Assembly (NCBI RefSeq): GCF_042956465.1
Contig: NZ_JBIBGL010000005.1
Location: 1 to 64,000, forward strand
From: Embleya sp042956465
GTDB taxonomy: Bacteria > Actinomycetota > Actinomycetes > Streptomycetales > Streptomycetaceae
DNA length: 64,000 nt
Direction: 5' to 3'
Made by a program: the position numbers and the translations under genes. Under the pieces are notes generated by a model, which was given only the letters and a program-made list of their open reading frames with translations, ran no database searches and had not been told where the DNA came from. Shown piece by piece: positions 43,261 through 52,030 of this stretch (its first letter is position 1; each line of letters begins with the position of its first letter).

Positions 43261-44225
43261 GAACCCCGGCACCATCGGCACCGGCACGGCAACGGGCCCG
43301 TCAGCACTGCAACCACCATCGCCGAAACCGGCATTGCTGCCCCTACCGGAACCGCCACCGAACGGGACGGCACCTCCCCACGCGAGCCCGTCGCCATCGC
43401 CGGTACCACCGGACCAGTCACCGCCACCGCCGCTGCCGCCACGACCGGACCCATCACCGCCGCCGCCATCTCCGGAACCGGAACCTGCACGGCACGGCAC
43501 GGCACGGCACGGCACCGGCAGTATCGCCGCTACCGGAATCGGAACCGCACAGTCGCCACCGCCCATCGGGCGCGAAAGCACCTCGTCACCCGCGCCCGTC
43601 GCCTCCCCGGTGCCGGCCGGGCGGGCCGGGCGGGCCGGGCGGGCCGGGCAACCTAGGCTCCGTCCGGCTGCGGGGGATCCATGCCGGATCCGTCACCATC
43701 GCCACCTCCGGAACCAAGCTGGCACCGTCGCCGTAACCGCCCCACCGGACGCGCCAAACGTCTGCCCACCCAGCCCATCGCCACCACCGCCGCCTCCGCC
43801 GCGCCACCGCCCCCGGAACCGGCACGGGCACCACCGCTACCGCCCCACCCAACGCGGCAACACCTCCCACCCCAGCCCGTCACCACCGGCACCATCACCG
43901 CATCCGCAACCGGCGCAACCATCCCTAGCGAACGCGGCAACACCTCCCTACCCCAGCCCGTCACCACGCCACTTCCGCCGCGCCACCGCCACCGGAACCA
44001 GCACGGCTACCACCATCGCCACCGCCACCGCCCCACCCGACCCGACCCGCCCCACCCACATCTCCCCACCCCAGCCCGTCACACCACCGCCACCCCCCGC
44101 CGCGCCACCGGCACCCGCACCCGCACCCCAACCGTCGCCACCTCCACTGCCATCGCCATCACCGGCGCCACCGCCACCGCCACCACCGGCACCGCCACCA
44201 CCACCCCCTCATCGACGCCCCCATC
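43261..44225. repeat. Low-complexity, repeat-rich region without a gene
   Basis: Nearly 1 kb of C-rich sequence built from CACCGCCACCG-type triplets. It includes a (GCACG)n run near 43486-43512, a GGGCC/CGGGC run near 43616-43650, and three or four copies of a longer motif containing CACCTCCC, CCCAGCCCGTCACCAC about 90-130 bases apart (about 43857, 43934, 44058). Frames on both strands stay open only because stop codons need A/T. No family motif appears in any of them. Confidence 0.7.
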
Positions 44226-44330
44226 CTGGTAGAACCCGTGCCCGGCTGGTCGGTGTGTACGAAGACGTGGGCCGAATTTCAGTCGCTCGGACGGATCCGC
44301 CCCGGCGTCGAGTGCCTACTGTGTGGTCCC

Positions 44331-45824
44331 ATGACGCAATCAGCCGCTCTGCCGTCCGGGACCCACGACCTCGTGTTGCGAGGTGGTCGCGTGCTCGACC
44401 CCGAAACCGGGTTCGACGCGGTGGCCGATGTGGGGGTGACCGCCGGCGCGATCAGTGCCGTTTCCCGGGAGCCACTGACCGGCCTGCGGACGTTGGACGC
44501 GCGCGGGCTGGTGGTCGCTCCGGGCTTCATCGACATGCACAGCCATTCGCACGACGTGGCCGGCCACCGCCTGCAGGCCATGGACGGGGTCACCACCGCG
44601 CTCGACCTCGAAGCCGGCCTGTCGCCGGTCGACGAGGGCTATCGGCAGGCCGGCGCCGAGGGCCGACCGCTCAACTACGGCTTCTCCGCGTCCTGGTGCC
44701 AGGCTCGGATGACGGCCGTCGGCGGGTTTCCGCACGGCGGAGGCATCGGCGTCGCGCTCGGCCAACTCGGCGCGCCGGCGTGGCAGCGCGAGGCGGACGA
44801 CCGCCAGGTGGACGAGTTGCTCGAACTGCTGCGCCAGGACCTCGCCGCCGGTGCGCTCGGCATCGGGATCGTGGTCGGCTACGCACCGCGGGTCAAGCCC
44901 GAGGAGTACCTCGCCGTCTCGCAGTTGGCCGCCGGCGCAGGCCGCCCGACGTACACGCACGCCCGGAACCTGGTCGAGCAGGACGAGAACACGCTTGTCG
45001 ACGGTGCCGAGGAAATCGCCCGCGCGGCGGCGGAAACCGGGGTGCATGCACACTTCTGCCACGTCCAGTCCACCTCGCTCCGGCACACCGACCGGGTGAT
45101 GCGGCTGATGGACACCGTGCGCACCGAGGGCGGGCGGGTCTCCACCGAGGTCTACCCCTACGGCGCCGGGATGACGGCCATCGGCGCGGCCTTCCTCGCC
45201 CCCGAGCACCTCGGCTGGGCCGGCATCACGCCCGGCGACATCGTCTACGCCCCCACCGGCGAACGCCCGGCCGACGCCGCGCGGCTGCGCGAGTTGCGCG
45301 CGAAGGACCCGGGCGGCCTGGCCATCGTGCACTTCCTGGACGAGACCGACCCGCACGATCGCGCGTTCGTGGACCGGGCCCTGCTCAATCCGGGCAGCGT
45401 GATCGGCTCCGACGCGATGCCGTTGACCTGGACGAACGGGCCGGCCGACCCGATGGCGTGGCCGCTGCCGCCGAGCGCGATGACCCACCCGCGCACCTCG
45501 GGCACCTTCTCGAAGGTGCTGCGCCGCTACGTACGCGAGCAGGGCGCGCTCACCCTCATGGACGCGATCGCGCGCAGCAGCTTCGGGCCCGCGCAGATCC
45601 TCCAGGAGAGCGTGCCCGCGATGCGCCGCAAGGGCCGCGTGCAGGCGGGGTGCGATGCCGACCTGATCGTCTTCGATCCCGACACGGTCACCGACCAGGC
45701 CACCTACGAACACAGCACGCGCCCGTCCACCGGATACGCGCACGTCCTGGTCGGCGGCGTACCCGTCGTCCAGGACGGGATCCTGTGCCTCGACGCCCTC
45801 CCGGGTACCCCGGTCCGCGTCTGA
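44331..45824 (+). CDS. Amidohydrolase, N-acyl-D-amino-acid deacylase-like
   Basis: A 497-residue amidohydrolase_3-type enzyme. Metal ligands begin with GFIDMHSHSHD (H70, H72, H74); PTYTHARNL and VHAHFCHVQ provide later histidines, and GSDAMPL the catalytic aspartate. The C-terminal RKGRVQAGCDADLIVFDPDT is the usual re-entry to the beta sandwich. D-aminoacylases and dihydroorotase-like enzymes share this layout; the deacylase assignment rests on overall order and length. It is monocistronic, with the start at ATG 44331; GTG codons upstream are less likely. Confidence 0.8.
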   Translation: MTQSAALPSGTHDLVLRGGRVLDPETGFDAVADVGVTAGAISAVSREPLTGLRTLDARGLVVAPGFIDMHSHSHDVAGHRLQAMDGVTTALDLEAGLSPVDEGYRQAGAEGRPLNYGFSASWCQARMTAVGGFPHGGGIGVALGQLGAPAWQREADDRQVDELLELLRQDLAAGALGIGIVVGYAPRVKPEEYLAVSQLAAGAGRPTYTHARNLVEQDENTLVDGAEEIARAAAETGVHAHFCHVQSTSLRHTDRVMRLMDTVRTEGGRVSTEVYPYGAGMTAIGAAFLAPEHLGWAGITPGDIVYAPTGERPADAARLRELRAKDPGGLAIVHFLDETDPHDRAFVDRALLNPGSVIGSDAMPLTWTNGPADPMAWPLPPSAMTHPRTSGTFSKVLRRYVREQGALTLMDAIARSSFGPAQILQESVPAMRRKGRVQAGCDADLIVFDPDTVTDQATYEHSTRPSTGYAHVLVGGVPVVQDGILCLDALPGTPVRV

Positions 45825-46120
45825 CACCCCCGGCCGCGGAGCGCACGGGCAGCCCCGACGGGGCGCAGCCGACCACACGTACGCCCCGCGGCCGGGTCCG
45901 TCCGCGCCACGGCTCGGCCGAGGTTCCGTTCGCCCCGCGCCCCTGCGGATGGCTCCGTCGGCTCCGTCCGCTCCGCCTCGCAACGCCCCCGAACTTCGCA
46001 CCCGGCGCGGGCCCAGCGCTCCACCCCCACCCCGGCCCGCCCCACGTACCCGGCCCGGCCCCACCACCTACGGACACCACCCCCACCCCACGTACCCGAA
46101 CACCCACACCCACCCCCGCC

Positions 46121-47458
46121 CTACGTCCCCGCCCCGGCCTCCGCGTCGAAGGGCAGTGTGAGGTGGACGCGGAAGCCGCCTTCCGGGCGTTCGCCGGCGG
46201 ACAGGGTGCCGCCGAGGATCTTGGCTCGCTCGTGCATGCCGATCAGGCCGTGACCGGTGCCCGAGCCGACCCGTGGTCGGGCCGCGTCGCGCCCTGGGCC
46301 GTCGTTGGCAATGCTGACGGACAGCCGGTCCGACAGGTGCCGGATCCGGACGTCGGCACGCGGCGTCCCGGCGTGCTTGACCACGTTCGTCAGTGCCTCC
46401 TGGACGATCCGGTAGACGCACAGTTCCAAACCGGGGGCCAGGTGCCTCGGTGCGCCCTCCGTGGTCAGGTCGACCGTGACGCCGACCGCGCTCATCCGCT
46501 CGGCCAGATCCGCGAGCCGATCCAGCCCCGGCATCGGATCGGCTGCGCCATCGACACCGCCGACACCGCCGACACCATCGACTCCGCCGACTGCGCCGAC
46601 TGCGCCGACGCCATCGATGTCGCCCACACCGTCGGCCCGTTGCCCCTCGCCGCCGTCCTCGTCGAAGTCGACGCGGAGCAGCGACAACAACCGCCGCATC
46701 TCGTCCAACGCGTCCCGCCCCGCGTCCCCGATGACGTCCAGGGCGGCGCGCGCCGCGCGAGGGTCGGAATCGAAGACGTACGAGGCCAAGCCCACCTGCA
46801 CGGTGATCACCGACATGTGGTGCGCCACCACGTCGTGCAGTTCCCGGGCGATCCGTACCCGCTCGTCGACGATCGCGCGCCGGGCCCGTTCCTCCTGCTC
46901 GCGTTCCAGGCGCGCGGTGAGCAGGACCAGTTGGCGGTTGCGCTGCGCGAGTCTGCGCACGGCGTCGCCGATCACCACCGCAACGACCGGGACCAGTACG
47001 GCCTGGGCGAGTACCAGCGCCGGCCCCAGCCGGCCCCGCATGCCGCTGAAGGCGACGACCGCGGCTACGAATACCGCTCCCATGGCCGCGCTCCGCGGTG
47101 GTCGCTGACCGGCCAGGGTCACCAGCGCGATCACCGGCGCCCAGAAGTTCAACGAGGGCTGGTAGCCGGCGGCCAGGTACACGGTGTACATCGACCCCGA
47201 CGCGATCAGCACCGGTACGGGAGCGCGCCGGCGCAGCGCGAGCGGCAGGCTCAGCGCACAGGTGAGCAGGTACGCGGTCGCGTCGAAGCGCACCCAGCCG
47301 TCCGGATGCAACTGCTGCCCCGCCACGCAACCGCCCGCGGCCATCGCCACCGCCAGGATCGCGTCGACCATCCACGGGTCCGGGCGCCGGATCAGGGCCC
47401 GGACGTGGGCACGTCCGGGCCCCTCCCGGCGCGAGCCGCGCGGCCTATCGCGGAACAC
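46121..47458 (-). CDS. Sensor histidine kinase, HisKA_3 type, orphan, with Gly/Val/Asp repeat insert
   Basis: A 445-residue kinase with five or so N-terminal membrane helices (AYLLTCALSLPLALRR, MGAVFVAAVVAFSG and others), the phosphoacceptor motif RIARELHDVVAHHMSV, N-box VYRIVQEALTNVVKHAG and G-box GTGHGLIGMHERA. Between the dimerisation helices and the ATPase domain lies an unusual low-complexity stretch of GVG, GVD and GAV triplets encoded by 9-base repeats (about 46540-46630). No response regulator is adjacent. The GTG at 47458 follows GGAGGCCCA. Confidence 0.86.
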   Translation of the reverse strand: MFRDRPRGSRREGPGRAHVRALIRRPDPWMVDAILAVAMAAGGCVAGQQLHPDGWVRFDATAYLLTCALSLPLALRRRAPVPVLIASGSMYTVYLAAGYQPSLNFWAPVIALVTLAGQRPPRSAAMGAVFVAAVVAFSGMRGRLGPALVLAQAVLVPVVAVVIGDAVRRLAQRNRQLVLLTARLEREQEERARRAIVDERVRIARELHDVVAHHMSVITVQVGLASYVFDSDPRAARAALDVIGDAGRDALDEMRRLLSLLRVDFDEDGGEGQRADGVGDIDGVGAVGAVGGVDGVGGVGGVDGAADPMPGLDRLADLAERMSAVGVTVDLTTEGAPRHLAPGLELCVYRIVQEALTNVVKHAGTPRADVRIRHLSDRLSVSIANDGPGRDAARPRVGSGTGHGLIGMHERAKILGGTLSAGERPEGGFRVHLTLPFDAEAGAGT

Positions 47459-47906
47459 TGGGCCTCCGGCTCCGCCGCCCGATGGGCGGTACCCGTTCGT
47501 TCATGTCCTACCGGCGACGGTCGACGGAAGCCGAGAGGGATCCGCGCAGATCCCGGCAGTCCGAACCGAGCCCCCGTCCCCCGAGTCGCGGCTACGTTCC
47601 ACCACACGCATCGCGCTTCCGTCTCCCGTCGACCACCCCGCGCCGCCGCCCGGCGTCCTTCGACGTCGACCGGCCGAGACCAACGCTATGAATCCGGCGC
47701 CGGTTCGACATTCCCTCGTCGGATGAGAACCGAGTCGAACTCCGGCGGTACATGCCGCGCCGACTCCACCCACCGCGGTATACGGCGCCCGCCGCGCGGC
47801 CGGGCCCACCCACCGGCAAGTCGCCACGCGGATCCGCGAGCGGCTCGTCACCAGGCGGCACTCCGCCCGCGGCCACTCCGCCCGCCGCCGCTCAGCCCCC
47901 AGCCGC
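47459..47906. other. Intergenic region without a gene
   Basis: About 450 bases between two minus-strand genes; no frame shows family motifs. The part next to 47906 contains short CCGCTCAGCCCCC-type direct repeats. Confidence 0.4.
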
Positions 47907-48692
47907 TCAGCCCCCGGCCTCGATCCGTTGCAGCCACCCGTGCGGATGGCTGGTGACCCCGTACAGCTCCAGGTCGCGGCGGGTGGTGAAGGCGCCACCC
48001 TGTTCGGTGGCCAGCCAGTCGGCGATGGCGGGCAGCACGCCGCCGGGCATGCCGGGCGGGCACAGGTCCGGGTCGTCGACGATGCCGTCCTCGACGACGA
48101 AGAACCCGCCCTCCGGGACCAGATGGGCGAAGTTGCGCAGCGCGGCGGTGGTCGTGGCGTATTCGTGCAGGGTGTCCTCGACCACCAGGCAGCGCGCACC
48201 GGGCGGGATCAGGTCCGCGACGCGGTCGACGAGCCTCGGGTCGGTGACGTCGCCGGCCACGAGGGTGATCTCCCGTTCGAAGGCCGGGTCGGCGGCACGC
48301 AGCAGGCCGGCGGCACGATCCTGATCGAGGTCCACCGAGATCACCCGGATCGCCTCCGGCACGCGCCCGTAGCCGGCCTGGGTGCGCAGCCGGTCACGAA
48401 ACCACAGGGCCGAGCCGCCCAGGTGGGTTCCCAGTTCCACCACCACCTGCGCGCGTGAGGACCACATCACGTGCTCGAACACGCGCAGGTCCTCGGGAAA
48501 CTTCTTGATCCGCAGCCCGGCGTACCAATCGCGGACGTGTTGCCGGCCGCGCGCTCGCCGGTATTCCAGAAGCGTCGCCTCGTGGTCGGCGGTGACGGTC
48601 GGCGGCAGTTGTGCGACCTCGATGTGATCGGTGATGGTGATCCTCTCCTGTCCCGGTGTCTCGACGGGTCGGGCCACGGGCGGGCCGCGCAC
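47907..48692 (-). CDS. CmcI/rhamnosyl O-methyltransferase-like protein
   Basis: A 261-residue protein with an SAM-binding Rossmann core: VVVELGTHLGGSALWFRDRL (motif I), VISVDLDQDRA, ITLVAGDVTDPRL and CLVVEDTLHEY. The order and the EDGIVDDPDL region match the cephalosporin-hydroxylase/CmcI and rhamnosyl O-methyltransferase family (PF04989), in which the methyl donor and metal site act on sugars or beta-lactams. No biosynthetic cluster surrounds it. The start is uncertain: GTG at 48692 is the first available, while a GGAGAGG ribosome-like site occurs about 13 codons later without a usual start codon after it. Confidence 0.78.
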   Translation of the reverse strand: MRGPPVARPVETPGQERITITDHIEVAQLPPTVTADHEATLLEYRRARGRQHVRDWYAGLRIKKFPEDLRVFEHVMWSSRAQVVVELGTHLGGSALWFRDRLRTQAGYGRVPEAIRVISVDLDQDRAAGLLRAADPAFEREITLVAGDVTDPRLVDRVADLIPPGARCLVVEDTLHEYATTTAALRNFAHLVPEGGFFVVEDGIVDDPDLCPPGMPGGVLPAIADWLATEQGGAFTTRRDLELYGVTSHPHGWLQRIEAGG

Positions 48693-48794
48693 GGCTCGAC
48701 CCGCTTTCCATTGAAAAGGTGGATCACCGATTCGGGCAGCCTTTTACCGATCGTTTCACCGTAATTGGGGCAGTCGACGCCTCGCCGTTCGGAA

Positions 48795-49175
48795 TCAGTC
48801 CGGCAGGATCGAGCGGTACCAGTCGATCTTGCCGCGCAGGTGCCCCTGCTGGGTGCGCAACAGCGCGATCTGCCGTTCGACGGCGGTGTCGTGCTTCTCC
48901 AGCAGGGCGATGCGCTCGGCCAGGGATTCCTTGTCCCCCGTGCGCGCCAGTTCGGCGTAGCGGAGCATGTCCGCGATCGGCATGCCGGTGTCCCGCAGAC
49001 AGCGCAGGATGCCGAGCCACTGGAGGTCGTCCTCGGTGAAACGGCGGTGGCCGCTGGGCGCCCGGTCCACGTCCGCCAGCAGGCCGATGCGTTCGTAGTA
49101 GCGCAGGGTGTCAAGGCTGAAACCGGATCGTTCCGCCGTCTCGGCCGGGGTCAGGTAGCGCGTCGCGGTGGTCAT
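48795..49175 (-). CDS. MerR family transcriptional regulator
   Basis: A 126-residue MerR protein: the winged HTH TPAETAERSGFSLDTLRYYE and RIGLLADVDRAPSGHRRFTE, then the second HTH region and a long dimerisation helix (LAERIALLEKHDTAVERQIA). There is no C-terminal cysteine set, so it is not a mercury-type sensor; such short members respond to redox or small molecules. It diverges from the BtrH-like gene, whose promoter carries a MerR-type dyad at 49276-49292. Confidence 0.88.
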   Translation of the reverse strand: MTTATRYLTPAETAERSGFSLDTLRYYERIGLLADVDRAPSGHRRFTEDDLQWLGILRCLRDTGMPIADMLRYAELARTGDKESLAERIALLEKHDTAVERQIALLRTQQGHLRGKIDWYRSILPD

Positions 49176-49270
49176 GACCGCATTGTGCCCGCAGTCCACA
49201 CCACCCCGCGCCCCCTTGCGGGCACCCGGTCGGCGTGCCGGCCCCGGATGTCGGTCCGAACCGTGCGCGG

Positions 49271-49292
49271 TTGACCCTGACACCGTGTCAGG
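49271..49292 (+). promoter_or_regulatory. MerR-type promoter/operator of the BtrH-like gene
   Basis: A TTGACC -35-like element at 49271-49276 runs into CCTGACAC-C-GTGTCAGG (49276-49292), a perfect 8-1-8 palindrome. Placing a -10 element about 19-20 bases downstream of the -35 puts transcription initiation within a base or two of the ATG at 49309, implying a leaderless mRNA. The half-sites differ completely from the dyad before the aldo/keto reductase at 42195. Confidence 0.72.
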
Positions 49293-49308
49293 CGCTGTGC
49301 TGGGTCGC

Positions 49309-50241
49309 ATGATCGCCTACAACGGCTCCGGGCCGTACTGCTACACCCATTGCCTGTGCATGATGCTCGGCTCGTACGCGCCGGCTCCGGCCGTGGTCGA
49401 GACCCTCACCGGCTCACCGTTCGGGATGCAACTCGTCGCCGGCGAAACGCCGTTCTTCGACCCGTTCGGCTGGGATCCGGAAATCGGCCTGGACGCCGCG
49501 ATCGCCGCGCTGGGCTGGACCTGCGAGCGCGAGTGCGGCGGCTCCGCGGAGGAGGCGCGGGACCGGTTGCGGGCCGCCTGCGCACGGGGTCCGGTCCTGG
49601 CCGGGCCGCTGGACCTGGGACTGCTGACGTATCGGCCCGGCACGCCGGCGGCGGGCGGCGGCGACCACTACGTGGTGGTCCTGGCCGCCGACGAGGACAC
49701 CGTGCTCCTGCACGATCCGCAGGGGCATCCCTACGCCCGGCTGCCCATCCGGGAGTTCACCACCGCGTGGCGCGGCGCGTCGATCGCCTACCTGGACGCG
49801 CCGTACGTGCTGCGCACCCGGTTCACCCGGGTCCGCGAGGTCGCCGCCGCCGATGCGCTGCGCGAGTCGCTGCCCGCCGTCGTGCGCTGGCTCGAGGGCC
49901 GCCAGGACCTGCCGGTACCGCCGGGCACGCTCGGCGGCGCGGACGCCCTGGCGGCCCTGGCCGACGCGGTCGCGCACGGGCTGGCCCCGGACGTGCGGGC
50001 CCTGTTGGCGGCCTTCGGCATCCGGGTCGGCGCCCGCAGGCTGAACGACGCGGCCGTCTGCCTGGCCGAGTCGGGCCTCGCCCGGGCGGCGCGGGTGGCG
50101 GCCCGGCAGGCCGCGTCGGTCGGAGCGCTGCAATATCCCCTGGTGGTCGAGGACGACGCGGCACTGGCCGCCGGGCTGCGTCGTCTCGCTCCCACCTACG
50201 CGGCACTTCGCGGGGAGCTCGCGTCCGCGCTGACCGACTGA
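49309..50241 (+). CDS. BtrH N-terminal-like (C39-peptidase-fold) protein
   Basis: A 310-residue protein. The N-terminal domain resembles butirosin-biosynthesis protein H and C39 papain-like proteins: NGSGPYCYTHCLCMMLGSY supplies the candidate cysteine, and GGDHYVVVLAADEDTVLLHD the histidine and strand, followed by IREFTTAWRG. BtrH transfers an acyl group from a carrier protein, while C39 domains cleave leader peptides. The C-terminal 120 residues are Ala-rich helices. It is divergently linked to the MerR regulator. An in-frame GTG at 49285 is an alternative start that would lie inside the operator. Confidence 0.7.
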   Translation: MIAYNGSGPYCYTHCLCMMLGSYAPAPAVVETLTGSPFGMQLVAGETPFFDPFGWDPEIGLDAAIAALGWTCERECGGSAEEARDRLRAACARGPVLAGPLDLGLLTYRPGTPAAGGGDHYVVVLAADEDTVLLHDPQGHPYARLPIREFTTAWRGASIAYLDAPYVLRTRFTRVREVAAADALRESLPAVVRWLEGRQDLPVPPGTLGGADALAALADAVAHGLAPDVRALLAAFGIRVGARRLNDAAVCLAESGLARAARVAARQAASVGALQYPLVVEDDAALAAGLRRLAPTYAALRGELASALTD

Positions 50242-50374
50242 CACCCCGTCAGGATCGGTCGCCGACGCGCACGTTCCGCGTCGGCGACGGACCGGTCGCG
50301 GTCCGTCCCGGGTCGCCCGCGTCGTGTCGTCGCGGGCGGACCGGGCCACCGTCGAGCCCCCACCGGGTCCCACG

Positions 50375-50800
50375 TCACGGCGACTTGCTGTAACCCAGCG
50401 CCTCGACGATGCGTCCGTCGCGGTTCTGCATCAGGTTGACGCCGGCCACCCACGCGGAGTCGGCATGTGCGTCGCCGAACACCTCGTTGACCTCGCCGGC
50501 GGCGAAGGACACGTGCCACTTGATCACCGCACGGTCCCCGAAGACGTACACGTCCTGCGGCTGGAAGCTGGTGCCGGTGTCCGCCGCCAGGTCCTGCCAG
50601 AACCCGAGGCAGGCGTCCAGGCCCTCGTACCGCGTGCCCTCGGGCGCCGGTTGCACGCTCACCATCACGCAGTCGTCGGCGACCAGACCGACCAGCAGCG
50701 CCGGGTCGTGCGTGGTGAACGCGAGGTTGAACCGCGCGATGACCTCGGCGGTCGTCCGGGTGGCGGTGGTGGCGGTGGCCGTGGTGGTGTTCTCCGACAT
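50375..50800 (-). CDS. SnoaL/NTF2-like protein
   Basis: A 141-residue NTF2-fold protein: after an N-terminal Thr/Ala stretch comes AEVIARFNLAFTTHDPALLV, then CVMVSVQPAPEGTRYEGLDA and CLGFWQDLA, with later strands VYVFGDRAVIKWHVSF and RIVEALGYSKSP. Members act as small isomerases or hydrolases in redox and polyketide pathways. The ATG at 50800 is eight bases after an AGGAG site. It is convergent with the BtrH-like gene. Confidence 0.78.
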   Translation of the reverse strand: MSENTTTATATTATRTTAEVIARFNLAFTTHDPALLVGLVADDCVMVSVQPAPEGTRYEGLDACLGFWQDLAADTGTSFQPQDVYVFGDRAVIKWHVSFAAGEVNEVFGDAHADSAWVAGVNLMQNRDGRIVEALGYSKSP

Positions 50801-51202
50801 GGCATGGCTCCTGTTGTACTCGCTGTGAACTCGGTGGAACTTTGTGCGCGCTCGCGAACTCCCGGAACGCTGTCCGGCCCGGCCCACCCGCGTCCCGACT
50901 CCGTGTCGGCCCACTCGCGGCCCGGCCTCCGTGCCGGTCGACTCGCGACCCGATGTCCGTACGGCCCGACCTGCGGCCCGAACTCCGCGCCGCCCGACCG
51001 GCGGCGGCTCGTGGAAACAATCCTGGGCCCGGCGCACAGTCCGAACAATTCCCTGCAGGGAATGACCGAGCCCCCGGCGGCGGGGTCGGACCCGGCGGCG
51101 TCCGAGGCGCTGAACCTGGGCGCCGCCGCCGGCCCCGTGCGGCGGATCCCGGCCGAGCCGCACCGTCGGACCGCCGCACCGCCCCCGGCGGCCCGCCCGG
51201 CC
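50801..51202. other. Intergenic region with a 16-bp palindrome and diverged repeats
   Basis: About 400 bases between two minus-strand genes. Positions 51048-51063 are a perfect 16-base palindrome (ATTCCCTGCAGGGAAT). From about 50885 to 50995 there are roughly four diverged copies of a 29-30-base element (CCCGACTCCGTGTCGGCCCA-like). No gene is visible. Confidence 0.5.
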
Positions 51203-51826
51203 CTAGAGTGCGCACCCCGGATCCGTGGCCGGGTGCCGGATCAGCGGCAGGTAGACGTCGTCCACGATGTCGAGGACGACCGCGTCCTCGATCGGTGCCC
51301 CGAACAGCAGAAACTCGTTGCGCAGCAGGTCCGTTGCCACCGTGGCGCGGCGCGAGGTCGGGATCGTGTCCTCGATCTCGCCGCGCTCGACCGCCCGTTC
51401 CAGGATGACCCGGAGCGACGACGGGCCGACCGTGTGGAAGCGCTCGCGGATCAGCCGGGCGAGTTCGGGATCGTGGCCCGTCTCGGCGAGCAGGCCGCGC
51501 AGGATGTCGCCGACCGGACCGGCCAGCTTGGCCGAGATCCGCCGCAGCAGCGTGATCATGTCGGTACGCAACGCCCCGGTGTCGGGCGGGTCGACGTCCG
51601 CCACGCCGGGCAACTTGCATGCGTCCACGGCCAGTTCGGCTCGACTGGACCAGCGGCGATACAGGGTGGCCTTGCCGGTGCGGGCGCGCGCGGCCACCCG
51701 CTCCATGGTCAACCCCGCATAGCCCACCTCGACGAGCTCCGCCAGGGTCGCCGTCAGGATGGCGGACTCCAATTCCTCGCCGCGCCGACGCGGCCCCTTG
51801 CGGTGGTCGACCGTCTCGTCGACCAC
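51203..51826 (-). CDS. TetR/AcrR family transcriptional regulator
   Basis: A 207-residue TetR: helices ESAILTATLAELVEVGYAGL, then TMERVAARARTGKATLYRRW and RAELAVDAC, and a C-terminal ligand domain of the TetR_C_11 type (LRTDMITLLRRISAKLAGPV). It starts at GTG 51826. It diverges from the P450 gene, and a perfect 7-5-7 palindrome lies between the two starts, so it most likely represses the P450-ferredoxin pair. Confidence 0.87.
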   Translation of the reverse strand: MVDETVDHRKGPRRRGEELESAILTATLAELVEVGYAGLTMERVAARARTGKATLYRRWSSRAELAVDACKLPGVADVDPPDTGALRTDMITLLRRISAKLAGPVGDILRGLLAETGHDPELARLIRERFHTVGPSSLRVILERAVERGEIEDTIPTSRRATVATDLLRNEFLLFGAPIEDAVVLDIVDDVYLPLIRHPATDPGCAL

Positions 51827-51915
51827 AATCCGATCGACTTTGGGTGACAGCTTAACTCCCTTGAGTCATGGAGAGGTCGTTGCGTTCTCTGAACGGGCAG
51901 CCTAGCCTCCCAACC

Positions 51916-51934
51916 AGAGAACTATTCGTTCTCT
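51916..51934. promoter_or_regulatory. Palindromic operator between TetR and P450 genes
   Basis: AGAGAAC-N5-GTTCTCT is a perfect 7-5-7 inverted repeat in an A/T-richer stretch. A related short dyad (GTTC-TCT-GAAC) lies about 35 bases to its left. Together they are good TetR binding sites covering the divergent promoters. Confidence 0.7.
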
Positions 51935-52030
51935 ACGCGATCGGCCCAACCCAACCTCCCGATCACACCTGCCGATCACGCCGATCACGCCCAACCATGC
52001 CCAATCCGCGCCAAGGCTGCGAGGGGATCG

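Noticed and set aside
43261..44330. Proline/threonine-rich secreted protein gene between the aldo/keto reductase and the deacylase
   Set aside because: No signal peptide, start site or consistent frame; composition is explained by CACCGCC-type simple repeats.
42195..49175. Idea that the MerR at 48795-49175 controls the aldo/keto reductase at 42268
   Set aside because: The dyad arms at the two promoters are different and the MerR sits beside its own matching promoter; a link is possible but unsupported.
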